Under the pieces are notes generated by a model. The model saw only the letters and a program-made list of their open reading frames with translations. It was not told the DNA's origin and did not search any database. Positions 54,986-62,093 of a stretch of DNA of 62,093 nucleotides are shown here, one piece after another; positions within the stretch are counted from its first letter, which is position 1; every line of letters starts with the position of its first letter. The translations under genes were made by a program, and so were the position numbers. The stretch is taken from assembly GCF_014196205.1 (NCBI RefSeq), contig NZ_JACIDE010000019.1, forward strand, positions 1 through 62,093. The letters are read 5' to 3'. Origin of the DNA: Anoxybacteroides voinovskiense. GTDB taxonomy: Bacteria > Bacillota > Bacilli > Bacillales > Anoxybacillaceae.

Positions 54986-56179
54986 TTATACTAATCTTGC
55001 TAATCTAACTGTATCGCGGGCGATCATGACTTCTTCATTCGTCGGAATCACTAATACTTTTACCGGCGAGTGCGGATAGCTGATGAACGCTTCTTTGCCG
55101 CGCACTTTGTTGAGCGCTGGATCCCAGTAGACGCCCATAAACTCAAGGCCGCGCAATACTTTTGCCCGCACGACGTCGCTATTTTCCCCAATTCCCGCTG
55201 TGAAAATAATCGCGTCGACTCCGCACATGCGCGCCGCATAGGAACCAATATATTTATGAATGCGGTTCGCAAACACTTCGAGCGCTAATTCTGCCCGCTC
55301 GTTTCCTTCCGATGCTGCTTTTTCAATGTCGCGCAAATCGCTCGAAAACCCAGAAATCCCGAGCATTCCGCTTCGCTTATTCAATACTTCAATCACTTCT
55401 TCGGCAGTTTTTCCTGTCTTCTCCATAATGTATGGAATCAATGCTGGGTCAATGTTTCCGGAACGTGTGCCCATCGCTACCCCAGCTAACGGCGTAAAGC
55501 CCATCGACGTATCGATCGATTTTCCGCCTTCCACTGCCGCAATACTCGCTCCGTTCCCAAGGTGGCACGAAATAAGGCGCAATTGTTCAATCGGACGTCC
55601 TAGCAACTCTGCCGCTCGCTGCGTGACGTATTTATGGGATGTCCCATGGAAGCCGTACTTCCGGATGCCGAATTTTGTATAATATTCATACGGAAGGCTA
55701 TATAAAAACGACTGTTCTGGCATCGTTTGGTGGAACGCCGTATCAAATACCCCAACCGCAGGCACGTTTGGCAATACTTCTTTAAATGCTTTAATGCCGA
55801 CAATGTTCGCTGGGTTATGCAGTGGCGCAAGCTCAGAAAGCTCTTCAATTTCTTTAAGCACCTCGTCTGTAATTAACACCGAATCGCTAAACTTCTCGCC
55901 ACCATGAACGACACGGTGGCCAATTCCGTCAATTTCGGCAAACGACTGAATAATGCCAAACCGAATTAATTTATCTAAGAGCATTTTCACCGCAACCGCA
56001 TGGTCCGGAATTGCTGTTACTTCTTGCACTTTTTCCCCGTTCACAACAATCGTAAAAATCGCATCTTCAAAGCCGATTCGCTCGACCATTCCTTTCGTTA
56101 ACACTGCCTCGCTCGGCATTTCAAACAGCTGAAATTTCAGCGACGAGCTTCCTGCGTTAATCGCCATAATTTTTGACAT
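54986..56179 (-). CDS. ackA: Acetate kinase
   Basis: The 397-residue ASKHA-fold kinase shows [13 protein letters not shown] at the N-terminus, GHRVVHGG, catalytic [10 protein letters not shown] and [23 protein letters not shown] and FTAGIGENS. It converts acetyl phosphate and ADP to acetate and ATP during overflow metabolism. The start is ATG 56179 behind AAAGGAG. A cre-like site sits upstream of the promoter, the arrangement for CcpA activation in B. subtilis. Confidence 0.97.
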   Translation of the reverse strand: MSKIMAINAGSSSLKFQLFEMPSEAVLTKGMVERIGFEDAIFTIVVNGEKVQEVTAIPDHAVAVKMLLDKLIRFGIIQSFAEIDGIGHRVVHGGEKFSDSVLITDEVLKEIEELSELAPLHNPANIVGIKAFKEVLPNVPAVGVFDTAFHQTMPEQSFLYSLPYEYYTKFGIRKYGFHGTSHKYVTQRAAELLGRPIEQLRLISCHLGNGASIAAVEGGKSIDTSMGFTPLAGVAMGTRSGNIDPALIPYIMEKTGKTAEEVIEVLNKRSGMLGISGFSSDLRDIEKAASEGNERAELALEVFANRIHKYIGSYAARMCGVDAIIFTAGIGENSDVVRAKVLRGLEFMGVYWDPALNKVRGKEAFISYPHSPVKVLVIPTNEEVMIARDTVRLARLV

Positions 56180-56240
56180 ATAAAAACAACTCCTTTAAAG
56201 CGCTTCTCCATTAGTATTCCAAATCCGACAATCCTTTTTC

Positions 56241-56270
56241 ATTTTACGCATGATTTTCTTGTGTTTTCAA
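56241..56270 (-). promoter_or_regulatory. ackA promoter
   Basis: TTGAAA (56270-56265), 18-base spacer, TAAAAT (56246-56241); start near 56235. Confidence 0.65.
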
Positions 56271-56284
56271 GCACTTCACGAAAT

Positions 56285-56298
56285 TGTAACCGATTGCA
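56285..56298. promoter_or_regulatory. cre (CcpA) site of ackA
   Basis: TGTAACCGATTGCA fits TGWAANCGNTNWCA at 13 of 14 positions. Its centre is about 56 bases upstream of the expected start, matching the location through which CcpA activates ackA in B. subtilis. Confidence 0.75.
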
Positions 56299-56387
56299 CG
56301 GAATATGTTTTTATATTCACAAAATTCGAATCAAGCAAACGCCCTTTCCGTTCGTTCGCAAAAATCGCTTTCAAATTGGCTTAATAA

Positions 56388-56417
56388 GCGAAAAGAGCCC
56401 TTGTTAGAGCTCTTTCT
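56388..56417 (-). terminator. ytxK terminator
   Basis: On the minus strand AAAGAGCTC, TAACA, AGGGCTCTTT followed by TCG. It overlaps the last codons of ytxK. Confidence 0.65.
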
Positions 56418-57393
56418 TTTCTTCAACAAACCATTCGTCGATTTTATGCATCATCGCCGTCATCGCTTGTTTATTCGAAAACTTCGGAAGTTCAATAAGT
56501 AGCGCTTTTTTCGGTGCTTTCACTCGAGCGCCTTTCTTTTGCAAAATAAAAATGCTTTTCGCTGCTTGCTCGTTTTTAAACATCGACAGCGGGAGTTGCA
56601 GCAATCCTTGAATGATAGTATGTTCTTTTAAAAACGCATGAAGCTGTGGTGCTTGGTCGCTCGTAAATAGCGAGTTTGGAATTAAGAAAAACAAATAACC
56701 GCCTTCTTTTGTATAATGGACGCTTTGTTCGATAAACAAATGGTGCGCGTATGAATGCCCGCTTTCCGCTTTCAGCACAAACCGCGATGCGTTGTCATCG
56801 TTCGGATAATAGCCAACAGGCAAATCGCAAATGACGACATCGGCATGATCAACAAATAGCGGTTGTAAGCTATCTTGGTTAAAAAAGTGGACAGGGTGTT
56901 TTTGCAAATTCGCATTTACGTACGCTAATTTCATTAATAAATCATCGACATCGATACCGTAGCTTTTCACTTGTTTATTTGACAAATGATTGAGAACCGC
57001 CGTTAATAAATTGGCGGTACCAACTGCTGGGTCAAGAATCGTTAGCGCAAAATAGTTAGCGGTAAATTTATTCACTAAATAACTCATAAATAAGCTAACC
57101 GCATCCGGTGTCATTTGATGGTGCGGTTGCGTATGCTCTTTCATTCCTTTCAACACTGCAAGCTGGAACGACTTGCGAATTTCTTCGTTCGTAAACCGCT
57201 CAAGCAACATTTGTTTGTACGCATTTTTTAACCGCTTTTTATTGAGTTCGCTCACTTCTTCTTGCAATACATCCCCATGAAAAACATTCTCGCCCGTTTC
57301 CGCCACCGCTTCTAAATAGGTGCAATGCAGCTCTTCTTGTAAAATAAGCGCCGTTTCATCAAATAACGTAAATAATCGCTCAATTGGTGTCAT
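56404..57393 (-). CDS. ytxK: Class I SAM-dependent methyltransferase (YtxK)
   Basis: The 329 residues have an N-terminal helical part (1-100) and an N6-adenine-methyltransferase-like core: ALTILDPAVGTANLLTAVLNHL (motif I), YGIDVDDLLMKLAYVN, VVICDLPVGYYPND (motif IV as DLPVGYY, a variant of NPPY) and HLFIEQSVHYTKEGGYLFFLIPNSLF. It is related to HsdM-like methyltransferases but lacks a restriction partner. B. subtilis ytxK lies next to ackA and tpx as here. The target is unknown. ATG 57393 follows GAAGGGGG. Confidence 0.9.
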   Translation of the reverse strand: MTPIERLFTLFDETALILQEELHCTYLEAVAETGENVFHGDVLQEEVSELNKKRLKNAYKQMLLERFTNEEIRKSFQLAVLKGMKEHTQPHHQMTPDAVSLFMSYLVNKFTANYFALTILDPAVGTANLLTAVLNHLSNKQVKSYGIDVDDLLMKLAYVNANLQKHPVHFFNQDSLQPLFVDHADVVICDLPVGYYPNDDNASRFVLKAESGHSYAHHLFIEQSVHYTKEGGYLFFLIPNSLFTSDQAPQLHAFLKEHTIIQGLLQLPLSMFKNEQAAKSIFILQKKGARVKAPKKALLIELPKFSNKQAMTAMMHKIDEWFVEEKKEL

Positions 57394-57461
57394 GTATTTT
57401 CCCCCTTCGTAATGGGTGTCCAATTTTTTATTGTATGTCGTCTTGGCGCCGTTTTCAAATA

Positions 57462-57493
57462 AAAAAGACCCCGAACCTTGGGGCCTTTTGCTT
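57462..57493 (-). terminator. tpx terminator
   Basis: On the minus strand AAGGCCCCAAGG and CGGGGTCTTTTTT form a GC-rich stem with a T-run. Confidence 0.8.
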
Positions 57494-57992
57494 ATTTCGC
57501 TGCTTTTGCCGCTTCAATCGCTGCTTCGTAGTTTGGATGGTTTGTTGCTTCCGGTACGTATTCGACGTATGTGACAGTGTCGTTGCTGTCGACGACAAAT
57601 ACCGCACGAGCAAGCAAACGCAATTCTTTCATTAAGACACCGAACGCTTGCCCGAACGACACATCGCGATGGTCGGAAAGCATTTGCACATTCTCAATTC
57701 CAGCTGCTCCGCACCAACGTTTTTGCGCAAACGGCAAGTCAACGCTAACCGTCAACACTTTCACGTTATCAAGTTTCGCTGCTTCTTCGTTAAAACGGCG
57801 CGTTTGCGCATCGCACACGCCTGTATCGATCGATGGAACGACGCTAATTAAGCGAACAAAGCCCTTCGTATCCGCAAGCGTCACTTCTGATAAATCGTTC
57901 GCCAATACTTTGAAGTCGGGCGCTTTGTCGCCTACTTTCACTTCATTCCCGACTAGTGTCACTGGATTCCCTTTGAACGTTACATTGGCCAT
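57492..57992 (-). CDS. tpx: Thiol peroxidase
   Basis: The 166-residue atypical 2-Cys peroxiredoxin has the peroxidatic Cys in [20 protein letters not shown] (about residue 60) and the resolving Cys in [12 protein letters not shown] (about residue 94). It reduces H2O2 and alkyl hydroperoxides using thioredoxin. It starts at ATG 57992 behind GGGAGG and is monocistronic with its own terminator. Confidence 0.97.
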   Translation of the reverse strand: MANVTFKGNPVTLVGNEVKVGDKAPDFKVLANDLSEVTLADTKGFVRLISVVPSIDTGVCDAQTRRFNEEAAKLDNVKVLTVSVDLPFAQKRWCGAAGIENVQMLSDHRDVSFGQAFGVLMKELRLLARAVFVVDSNDTVTYVEYVPEATNHPNYEAAIEAAKAAK

Positions 57993-58066
57993 TGAAAATT
58001 CCTCCCATAAAAAATATGTATAGGGTAATCATAACGGGAATGAAAAAAATTTTCAACGATTTTGCT

Positions 58067-58513
58067 TTAGATTAAATTCCCTAAATCATCTTTCGGATGT
58101 GGCTGCTCTTCTTTATTTTTCTTTAACATCGCTTGAATTTTCTCGACCACTTGTGGGGCAAAATCTAAAATTTTTTCGTATAAATGCGTGTTTTCATCGA
58201 GATGTAATAGCTTCACTCCGGAAGAATTGACAACTAAAAACGCAATCGGTGTAATAGATACTCCGCCGCCGGAACCGCCGCCAAACGGGTGTTCACTATT
58301 TGCTTGGCTGTTTGGCGTGTGCCCGTTTTGTTTTCCGTCCAACATAAACTCGCTTCCGCCTGCCGCAAAACCGAAGCCTACTTTGGAAACCGTCAAAATG
58401 ACACTGCCGTCCGGCGTTTCCACTGGATCGCCGATAATCGTATTTACATCAATCATTTGCTTTAAATTTTCCATCGCCGTTGTCATAAGTCCTTGAATTG
58501 GATGATTGCTCAT
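58067..58513 (-). CDS. ytfJ: GerW-family sporulation protein YtfJ
   Basis: The 148-residue protein has the GerW/YtfJ pattern: GLMTTAMENLKQMIDVNTIIGDPVETPDGSVILTVSKVGFGFAAGGSEF, then a Gly-rich GGGSGGGVSITPIAFLVV. It is made in the forespore in B. subtilis, and mutants germinate poorly with some germinants. It starts at ATG 58513 behind TAGGAGG and follows ytfI by 11 bases. Confidence 0.94.
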   Translation of the reverse strand: MSNHPIQGLMTTAMENLKQMIDVNTIIGDPVETPDGSVILTVSKVGFGFAAGGSEFMLDGKQNGHTPNSQANSEHPFGGGSGGGVSITPIAFLVVNSSGVKLLHLDENTHLYEKILDFAPQVVEKIQAMLKKNKEEQPHPKDDLGNLI

Positions 58514-58524
58514 AGCGAAACCTC

Positions 58525-59190
58525 CTAATAACTTTCATTTGCTTGACGGTTGAACGTTTCTTTTTTCAACCGACTCCCGCGCCAATATTTCATTATTCGT
58601 ATTCCTGCTACTATAGCATGCCCGATACGAAAATGAATCATACATACAAAGTTTGTTTCCGACACTGCTTGCTGGAATGACGGGATAAGCGACAGAACAG
58701 GTGTTGTTTTTACTCTCATATATTTGCTGATGAGCGCTAAAACGCCATACTTTACAGACCAGCCAATTCCGACGAGCACGCCTGTTTGTGCAGCGTCACC
58801 AGTTCCGATTTTCGACTGCCACTCAAATGTCGTGACGGTGATATGCGAACAAAATTTACGGATAATCACATGCAAATGCACGACATGCTCGGCGAAATCT
58901 TTTGCTTTTTGGAAACTATGAATAATTTCTTGCGGACTATATTTCGTTCGTTTCGGTTCGCTTTCGGAAACGTTTTGCGCCGTTTTATGAGCCACTACAA
59001 TTCCAGGGGATTCTTTCTCTACTTTAATTAAAGGAATGCGAATCGTATAGCGAATCAGACCGAACAAGACCCGAAACGTCACGCGACACTCATCGTCATC
59101 TTGGGCATGCCGAAAAAAGATAGTAATGGACAGTTTCATCCAAAGAAAAAAAAGCAATACTATCGGGAGGATGACAGCGATCACTTTCAA
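58525..59190 (-). CDS. ytfI: DUF2953 membrane-associated protein (YtfI)
   Basis: The 221 residues begin with a hydrophobic helix (VIAVILPIVLLFFLWM), then a beta segment (ECRVTFRVLFGLIRYTIRIPLI) and DUF2953-type sequence with WQSKIGTGDAAQTGVLVGIGWSVKYGVLALIS and LIPSFQQAVSETNFVCMIHFRIGHAIVAGIRIMKYW. The pairing ytfI-ytfJ is conserved in spore formers and suggests a sporulation role. I use TTG 59190, 8 bases from AAAGGAAG; GTG 59199 overlaps that site. Confidence 0.85.
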   Translation of the reverse strand: MKVIAVILPIVLLFFLWMKLSITIFFRHAQDDDECRVTFRVLFGLIRYTIRIPLIKVEKESPGIVVAHKTAQNVSESEPKRTKYSPQEIIHSFQKAKDFAEHVVHLHVIIRKFCSHITVTTFEWQSKIGTGDAAQTGVLVGIGWSVKYGVLALISKYMRVKTTPVLSLIPSFQQAVSETNFVCMIHFRIGHAIVAGIRIMKYWRGSRLKKETFNRQANESY

Positions 59191-59235
59191 TGTCTGCACT
59201 TCCTTTCAACATATCATTGTCACCATCTGTAAAAA

Positions 59236-59264
59236 AAATAAACCTGCGTTTGCAGGTTTATTCG
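59236..59264. terminator. Hairpin upstream of ytfI
   Basis: AAACCTGC, GTTT, GCAGGTTT with A/T-runs on both sides. It lies downstream of the RDD-protein gene, beyond the large repeat, so it may end that transcript. Confidence 0.65.
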
Positions 59265-59310
59265 TGAATCAGGCGTGTTGATTAACCAATAAAAACAAGT
59301 TGACATCGCT

Positions 59311-59465
59311 CTATTTCTAGCTTTTCTGCCGTAGTCGGCAAGCGGTTCGCTTGCCGACTGGGCATGCGCACAGCATGCCCTCCTCGAACAATGAACGCTT
59401 TGCGGGCAAATGTTATTTGCCCGCCGGCGTTCTTGTTCGAGGGAAGAGGCAGAAAAGCTTGTGTT
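59311..59465. repeat. MITE-like structured repeat with 12-bp inverted ends
   Basis: The inverted ends are AGCTTTTCTGCC (59319-59330) and GGCAGAAAAGCT (59448-59459). Between them are three strong hairpins: AGTCGGCAAGC/GCTTGCCGACT (59333-59359), GGGCATGC/GCATGCCC (59360-59380) and a long interrupted stem made of CCTCGAACAA, GAACGC and GCGGGCAAAT with their complements (59382-59442). It has no coding capacity. A shorter relative occurs at 39554-39602. Together with the terminator at 59236 it accounts for the gap between the RDD gene and ytfI. Confidence 0.75.
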
Positions 59466-59507
59466 CAGTCATATAATTCTGTGTTTTTTTAGTAAAATAA
59501 TGGATAA

Positions 59508-59981
59508 TCAACACTCGTGTTCGTGAATAACAGTTGTATCCGCAATTTGATCGTGTAGCCCTTGCTTTTTCTCGGAAAAGGCGACAAAAAGAAAACCGAT
59601 AAATAAAATGAACTTCGCAATAAATTTTCCAATGACTTCGCGAAACAACACCGTAAACCACGTGAATGGTTCATCGTTCATCGTCACGACTTTTAAGCCA
59701 AACACCATTTTTCCAACGGTTTGCTGAAAAAATTTTGTCATGCACACGAAATAGCCGTAAAATACGACTGCGGTGGCAATCGCAATCGGTGAGAACATCG
59801 TCGCTTTATCGACAGAAAGGTCAAGCAGACGAAAGACCGGGTAAACGACTAAACGATCGATGCTGCCAACGACGAACAAATCAAGTAAATATGCCCAAAA
59901 TCGCATCCAAAAACCTGCGTAGCGGGGTGGCTGACTTGGCGTTATATCAACGTTGTTTTCAAGCGTATACACATTTTCCAT
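59508..59981 (-). CDS. yteJ: RDD-family membrane protein (YteJ)
   Basis: The 157 residues match the RDD family: YAGFWMRFWAYLLDLFVVGSIDRLVVYPVF with the Arg and Asp residues of the name, a second hydrophobic block (FSPIAIATAVVFYGYFVCMTKFF), the conserved QTVGKMVFGLKVV, and a last helix (IGKFIAKFILFIGFLFVAF). Function is unsettled; some members act in ion or small-molecule transport. It starts at ATG 59981, 6 bases after AAGGGGG, and 11 bases past the sppA stop. Confidence 0.9.
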   Translation of the reverse strand: MENVYTLENNVDITPSQPPRYAGFWMRFWAYLLDLFVVGSIDRLVVYPVFRLLDLSVDKATMFSPIAIATAVVFYGYFVCMTKFFQQTVGKMVFGLKVVTMNDEPFTWFTVLFREVIGKFIAKFILFIGFLFVAFSEKKQGLHDQIADTTVIHEHEC

Positions 59982-59992
59982 ATGCATCCCCC

Positions 59993-61003
59993 TTATTCCG
60001 CATACAAATACATTAGCCGAGGTGATTTTGGCGTGGAAAAGAACTTCACTAGTTTCATTTCTTCCGTATCATTTGGGAGAAATGTCTGTGCGTTTGTCCG
60101 GAATAACGAACTAAAGCCAAAATCGCTCGTATATTTCACCACTTGCGCTTTTTCTAAATGATGCTCTTTTTTCATCGCCGCAATCGTATCATCTAAATAG
60201 CCGAATTCGTCAATCAGCTTTAGCTGCTTTGCTTGGCGACCGTCGTAAATGCGACCATCGGCAATTTTACGAACTTCGCTCTCCGGTAAATGCCTTCCTT
60301 CAGAAATGACTTTGACAAAGCCGCCATAAGCGTTTTGGATAAGCGATTGTAAAATGTTCCGTTCTTCTTCGGTCATTTTCCGTGCTGGATTCATAATGTC
60401 TTTATACGGACCGCTTTTAATCGTTACCATTTCCACTCCGTACTTTTTCGCTAAACCTTCGTAGTTTAAGCTTTGCATAATGACACCGAGCGAGCCTGTT
60501 ATGGTGTCAGGGCTAGCAAAAATTTTATCGCCCGCGGTCGAAATATAATAGCCGCCGGAAGCTGCCATCGAACCCATTGACACATAAATCGGCTTTTTCG
60601 TTTCTTCTTTTAGTTTCACTAATTGATCATGAATTTCTGCGCTTTCTACGACGCCTCCTCCTGGAGAATTGACGCGCAAGATAATGGCTTTCACCGCATC
60701 GTCGTTTTTCGCTTGGTCAATCATTTGTAAAAAATTGCGATGATTGTACCCTTCTGCGGAAAAGAGCGAGTTTGCCTCATCGGTGTCTTGAATGACGCCA
60801 TTCACTTCAAGCACGACAATTTTTTTCGATGGATCCCCGTCTTTCAGCACTTCTTCGCTAAAATTTTGCTCAACTAACGCTAGCCATCCTTCCGACCATT
60901 TTCCTGCGTCTTTTGTCATTAATGAAGAAATGACGCTAACAAGCGAAGAAATAATAAATAGTACAATGGCTACTGCGAGCGCAATCCAGCGCTTCCGGTT
61001 CAT
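59993..61003 (-). CDS. sppA: Signal peptide peptidase SppA
   Basis: The 336-residue S49 peptidase has an N-terminal membrane anchor (WIALAVAIVLFIISSLVSVI), the catalytic Ser in SMGSMAASGGYYIST and the Lys region in MVTIKSGPYKDIMNPARKMT about 50 residues later, consistent with the Ser-Lys dyad. It degrades signal peptides left in the membrane and, in B. subtilis, helps resist lantibiotics. The start is ATG 61003 behind AGGGGGAA. It is upstream of yteJ in one probable operon. Confidence 0.95.
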   Translation of the reverse strand: MNRKRWIALAVAIVLFIISSLVSVISSLMTKDAGKWSEGWLALVEQNFSEEVLKDGDPSKKIVVLEVNGVIQDTDEANSLFSAEGYNHRNFLQMIDQAKNDDAVKAIILRVNSPGGGVVESAEIHDQLVKLKEETKKPIYVSMGSMAASGGYYISTAGDKIFASPDTITGSLGVIMQSLNYEGLAKKYGVEMVTIKSGPYKDIMNPARKMTEEERNILQSLIQNAYGGFVKVISEGRHLPESEVRKIADGRIYDGRQAKQLKLIDEFGYLDDTIAAMKKEHHLEKAQVVKYTSDFGFSSLFRTNAQTFLPNDTEEMKLVKFFSTPKSPRLMYLYAE

Positions 61004-61118
61004 GCTGATTCCCCCTTGACATTATTTCAGTTTCTAAAAATAAATGGTAAACTATAGTTGATTCATTTATTTTACCATAATTCCACATCAACTAAAATAT
61101 GACAATGGAGGTTTTACC

Positions 61119-61922
61119 ATGCCAGAACGTCGAAACCGCATGTATTTTTTTTACAAGCATGACGACGAGCTAACGAAGCGCGTCCAACCGCTAGTAAATC
61201 TAGCAAAAGAGCATGGCTTTGTCGTCGTGGACGACCACCAAGATGCAAACGTCATCGTCAGCGTCGGGGACGATGGCACCTTTTTGCAGGCGGTACGGCA
61301 AACAGGATTTCGCGACGATTGTTTATATGCCGGCATTTCTACACTATCATCCCGCGGGTTTTATTGCGATTTTCAAATTGAGGACACTGAGCATATGGTG
61401 CAAGCTGCCTCAAGCGAACAAATGGAAGTGCGCCGCTATCCGATTATCGAAGTAGCAATCGATAATGCCGCTTCGTTTTTTTGCTTAAACGAGTGTTCCA
61501 TTCGCTCGGGAATTATTAAAACGTTTGTGATGGACGTATTCATTGATGACCTTCATTTTGAAACATTCCGCGGCGATGGAATGATTGTCGCTACGCCAAC
61601 AGGAAGCACGGCATACAATAAGTCCGTCAACGGCGCAGTCGTTGACCCGTTGCTTCCGTGCATTCAAGTGAGCGAACTCGCTTCCTTAAACAACAACCGG
61701 TATCGAACGCTTGGATCGTCATTTATTTTGAGTGGAAAGCGGAAACTAACGTTAAAAATTTCGCTGGAAGGAAATCATTACCCGCTCATTGGCATGGATA
61801 ACGAAGCGCTAAGCATCCGCCATATCGAAAAAATCGACATTTCGTTAAGCGACCGCGTCATCAAAACCGTCCGTTTAAAAGACAACTCGTTCTGGGAAAA
61901 AGTCAAGCGGACGTTTTTGTAA
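61119..61922 (+). CDS. nadK: NAD kinase (second, YtdI-type)
   Basis: The 267-residue ATP-NAD kinase of the short YtdI branch shows the first motif as SVGDDGTFLQAV (family consensus GGDGT, so the second Gly is Asp), NECSIRS in the NE/D region and FRGDGMIVATPTGSTAYNKSVNGAVVDP. It makes NADP. Bacilli often have two NAD kinases; the other (ppnK/yjbN type) is not in the window. The start is ATG 61119 behind GGAGG. It is divergent from sppA. Confidence 0.93.
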   Translation: MPERRNRMYFFYKHDDELTKRVQPLVNLAKEHGFVVVDDHQDANVIVSVGDDGTFLQAVRQTGFRDDCLYAGISTLSSRGFYCDFQIEDTEHMVQAASSEQMEVRRYPIIEVAIDNAASFFCLNECSIRSGIIKTFVMDVFIDDLHFETFRGDGMIVATPTGSTAYNKSVNGAVVDPLLPCIQVSELASLNNNRYRTLGSSFILSGKRKLTLKISLEGNHYPLIGMDNEALSIRHIEKIDISLSDRVIKTVRLKDNSFWEKVKRTFL

Positions 61923-61931
61923 GAGAAAAAG

Positions 61932-61964
61932 GAAAAGAGGCCTCAAAGAGCCTCTTTTCTACCA
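61932..61964 (+). terminator. nadK terminator
   Basis: AAAAGAGGC, CTCAAAGA, GCCTCTTTT then CTACC; the stem is 9 bp with T-run partly inside the stem. The 61965-62034 stretch beyond it holds nothing I can identify. Confidence 0.75.
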
Positions 61965-62034
61965 TTTTCGTTCGTCAATTAAAGGAGAGGAAGCAGTTTC
62001 TATATACATCCAAATTAAAATTTTAACCTCTGGT

Positions 62035-62093
62035 TCACGTAGCACACCCGATGCGGCGTAACACCTCATCTGGATGCTGTAAGACGTATTGTT
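62035..62093 (-). other. Possible 3' end of an unidentified gene (cut by window edge)
   Basis: A minus-strand frame enters from the right edge and stops at TGA 62037-62035, giving QYVLQHPDEVLRRIGCAT. It reads like the tail of a real protein (helical, polar) and could be a transposase tail, but the fragment is too short to assign. Other frames are also open over this short span. Confidence 0.3.

Overview
The window is 62 kb of a moderately A+T-rich Gram-positive chromosome. Protein matches and gene order point to a thermophilic or moderately thermophilic, spore-forming Bacillaceae close to Anoxybacillus/Geobacillus. The evidence is spore genes (sspI, ytfJ, ytrH, ytrI, ytvI, ytxC), a Bst-type DNA polymerase I, tRNA-sensing T-box leaders, CcpA- and CcpN-type sites, and near-complete synteny with the Bacillus subtilis pheST-to-ytdI segment. 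All assignments come from reading the sequence and recalled family knowledge; nothing was searched.

Region 1 (1-5100) is the accessory part. It starts with the 3' end of what looks like an IS110-family transposase. A complete comQXPA quorum-sensing cassette follows on the minus strand: comQ prenyltransferase, a 51-codon comX pheromone precursor with a penultimate tryptophan, comP sensor kinase and comA response regulator. Upstream of comQ lies a gene for a small secreted protein. Two divergent copies of a roughly 98-bp module bracket the cassette. Each module is a terminator-like stem-loop followed by an array of TTGGCGG-type half-sites, and each is followed at exactly the same distance by a TATAAT box although the bases in between differ. 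I read them as paired regulated promoters, possibly ComA targets. One drives the secreted-protein gene; the other now points into the IS remnant. This is the most interesting part of the window.

Region 2 (5100-20400) is core information processing: pheST with T-box, a SpoU-type rRNA methyltransferase, sspI, an M42 peptidase, a dimeric dUTPase, infC-rpmI-rplT with an attenuator leader and an ATT start codon, thrS with T-box, ytxC, the replication-initiation pair dnaB-dnaI, nrdR, and speD with a structured leader.

Region 3 (20400-40300) is DNA repair and central metabolism: gapB (two CcpN-like boxes), coaE, mutM, polA, phoPR, a MaoC-like protein, mdh-icd-citZ, pyk, pfkA, accDA and a FadR/GntR regulator with a TGGTCTGACCA palindrome upstream. 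Together these span lower glycolysis, gluconeogenesis, the oxidative TCA branch and the first step of fatty-acid synthesis.

Region 4 (40300-62093) holds dnaE, ytrHI, nrnA, ytpI, ytoI, ytkL, an M24 peptidase, an atypical SDR, a universal stress protein, argGH (ARG box in the promoter spacer), moaB, ackA (cre upstream of the promoter), ytxK, tpx, ytfJ, ytfI, an RDD protein, sppA and a second-type NAD kinase. Three structured intergenic repeats occur in the window (39554-39602, 54203-54396, 59311-59465); the first and third are related to each other and show compensatory base changes. No rRNA, tRNA or CRISPR was seen.
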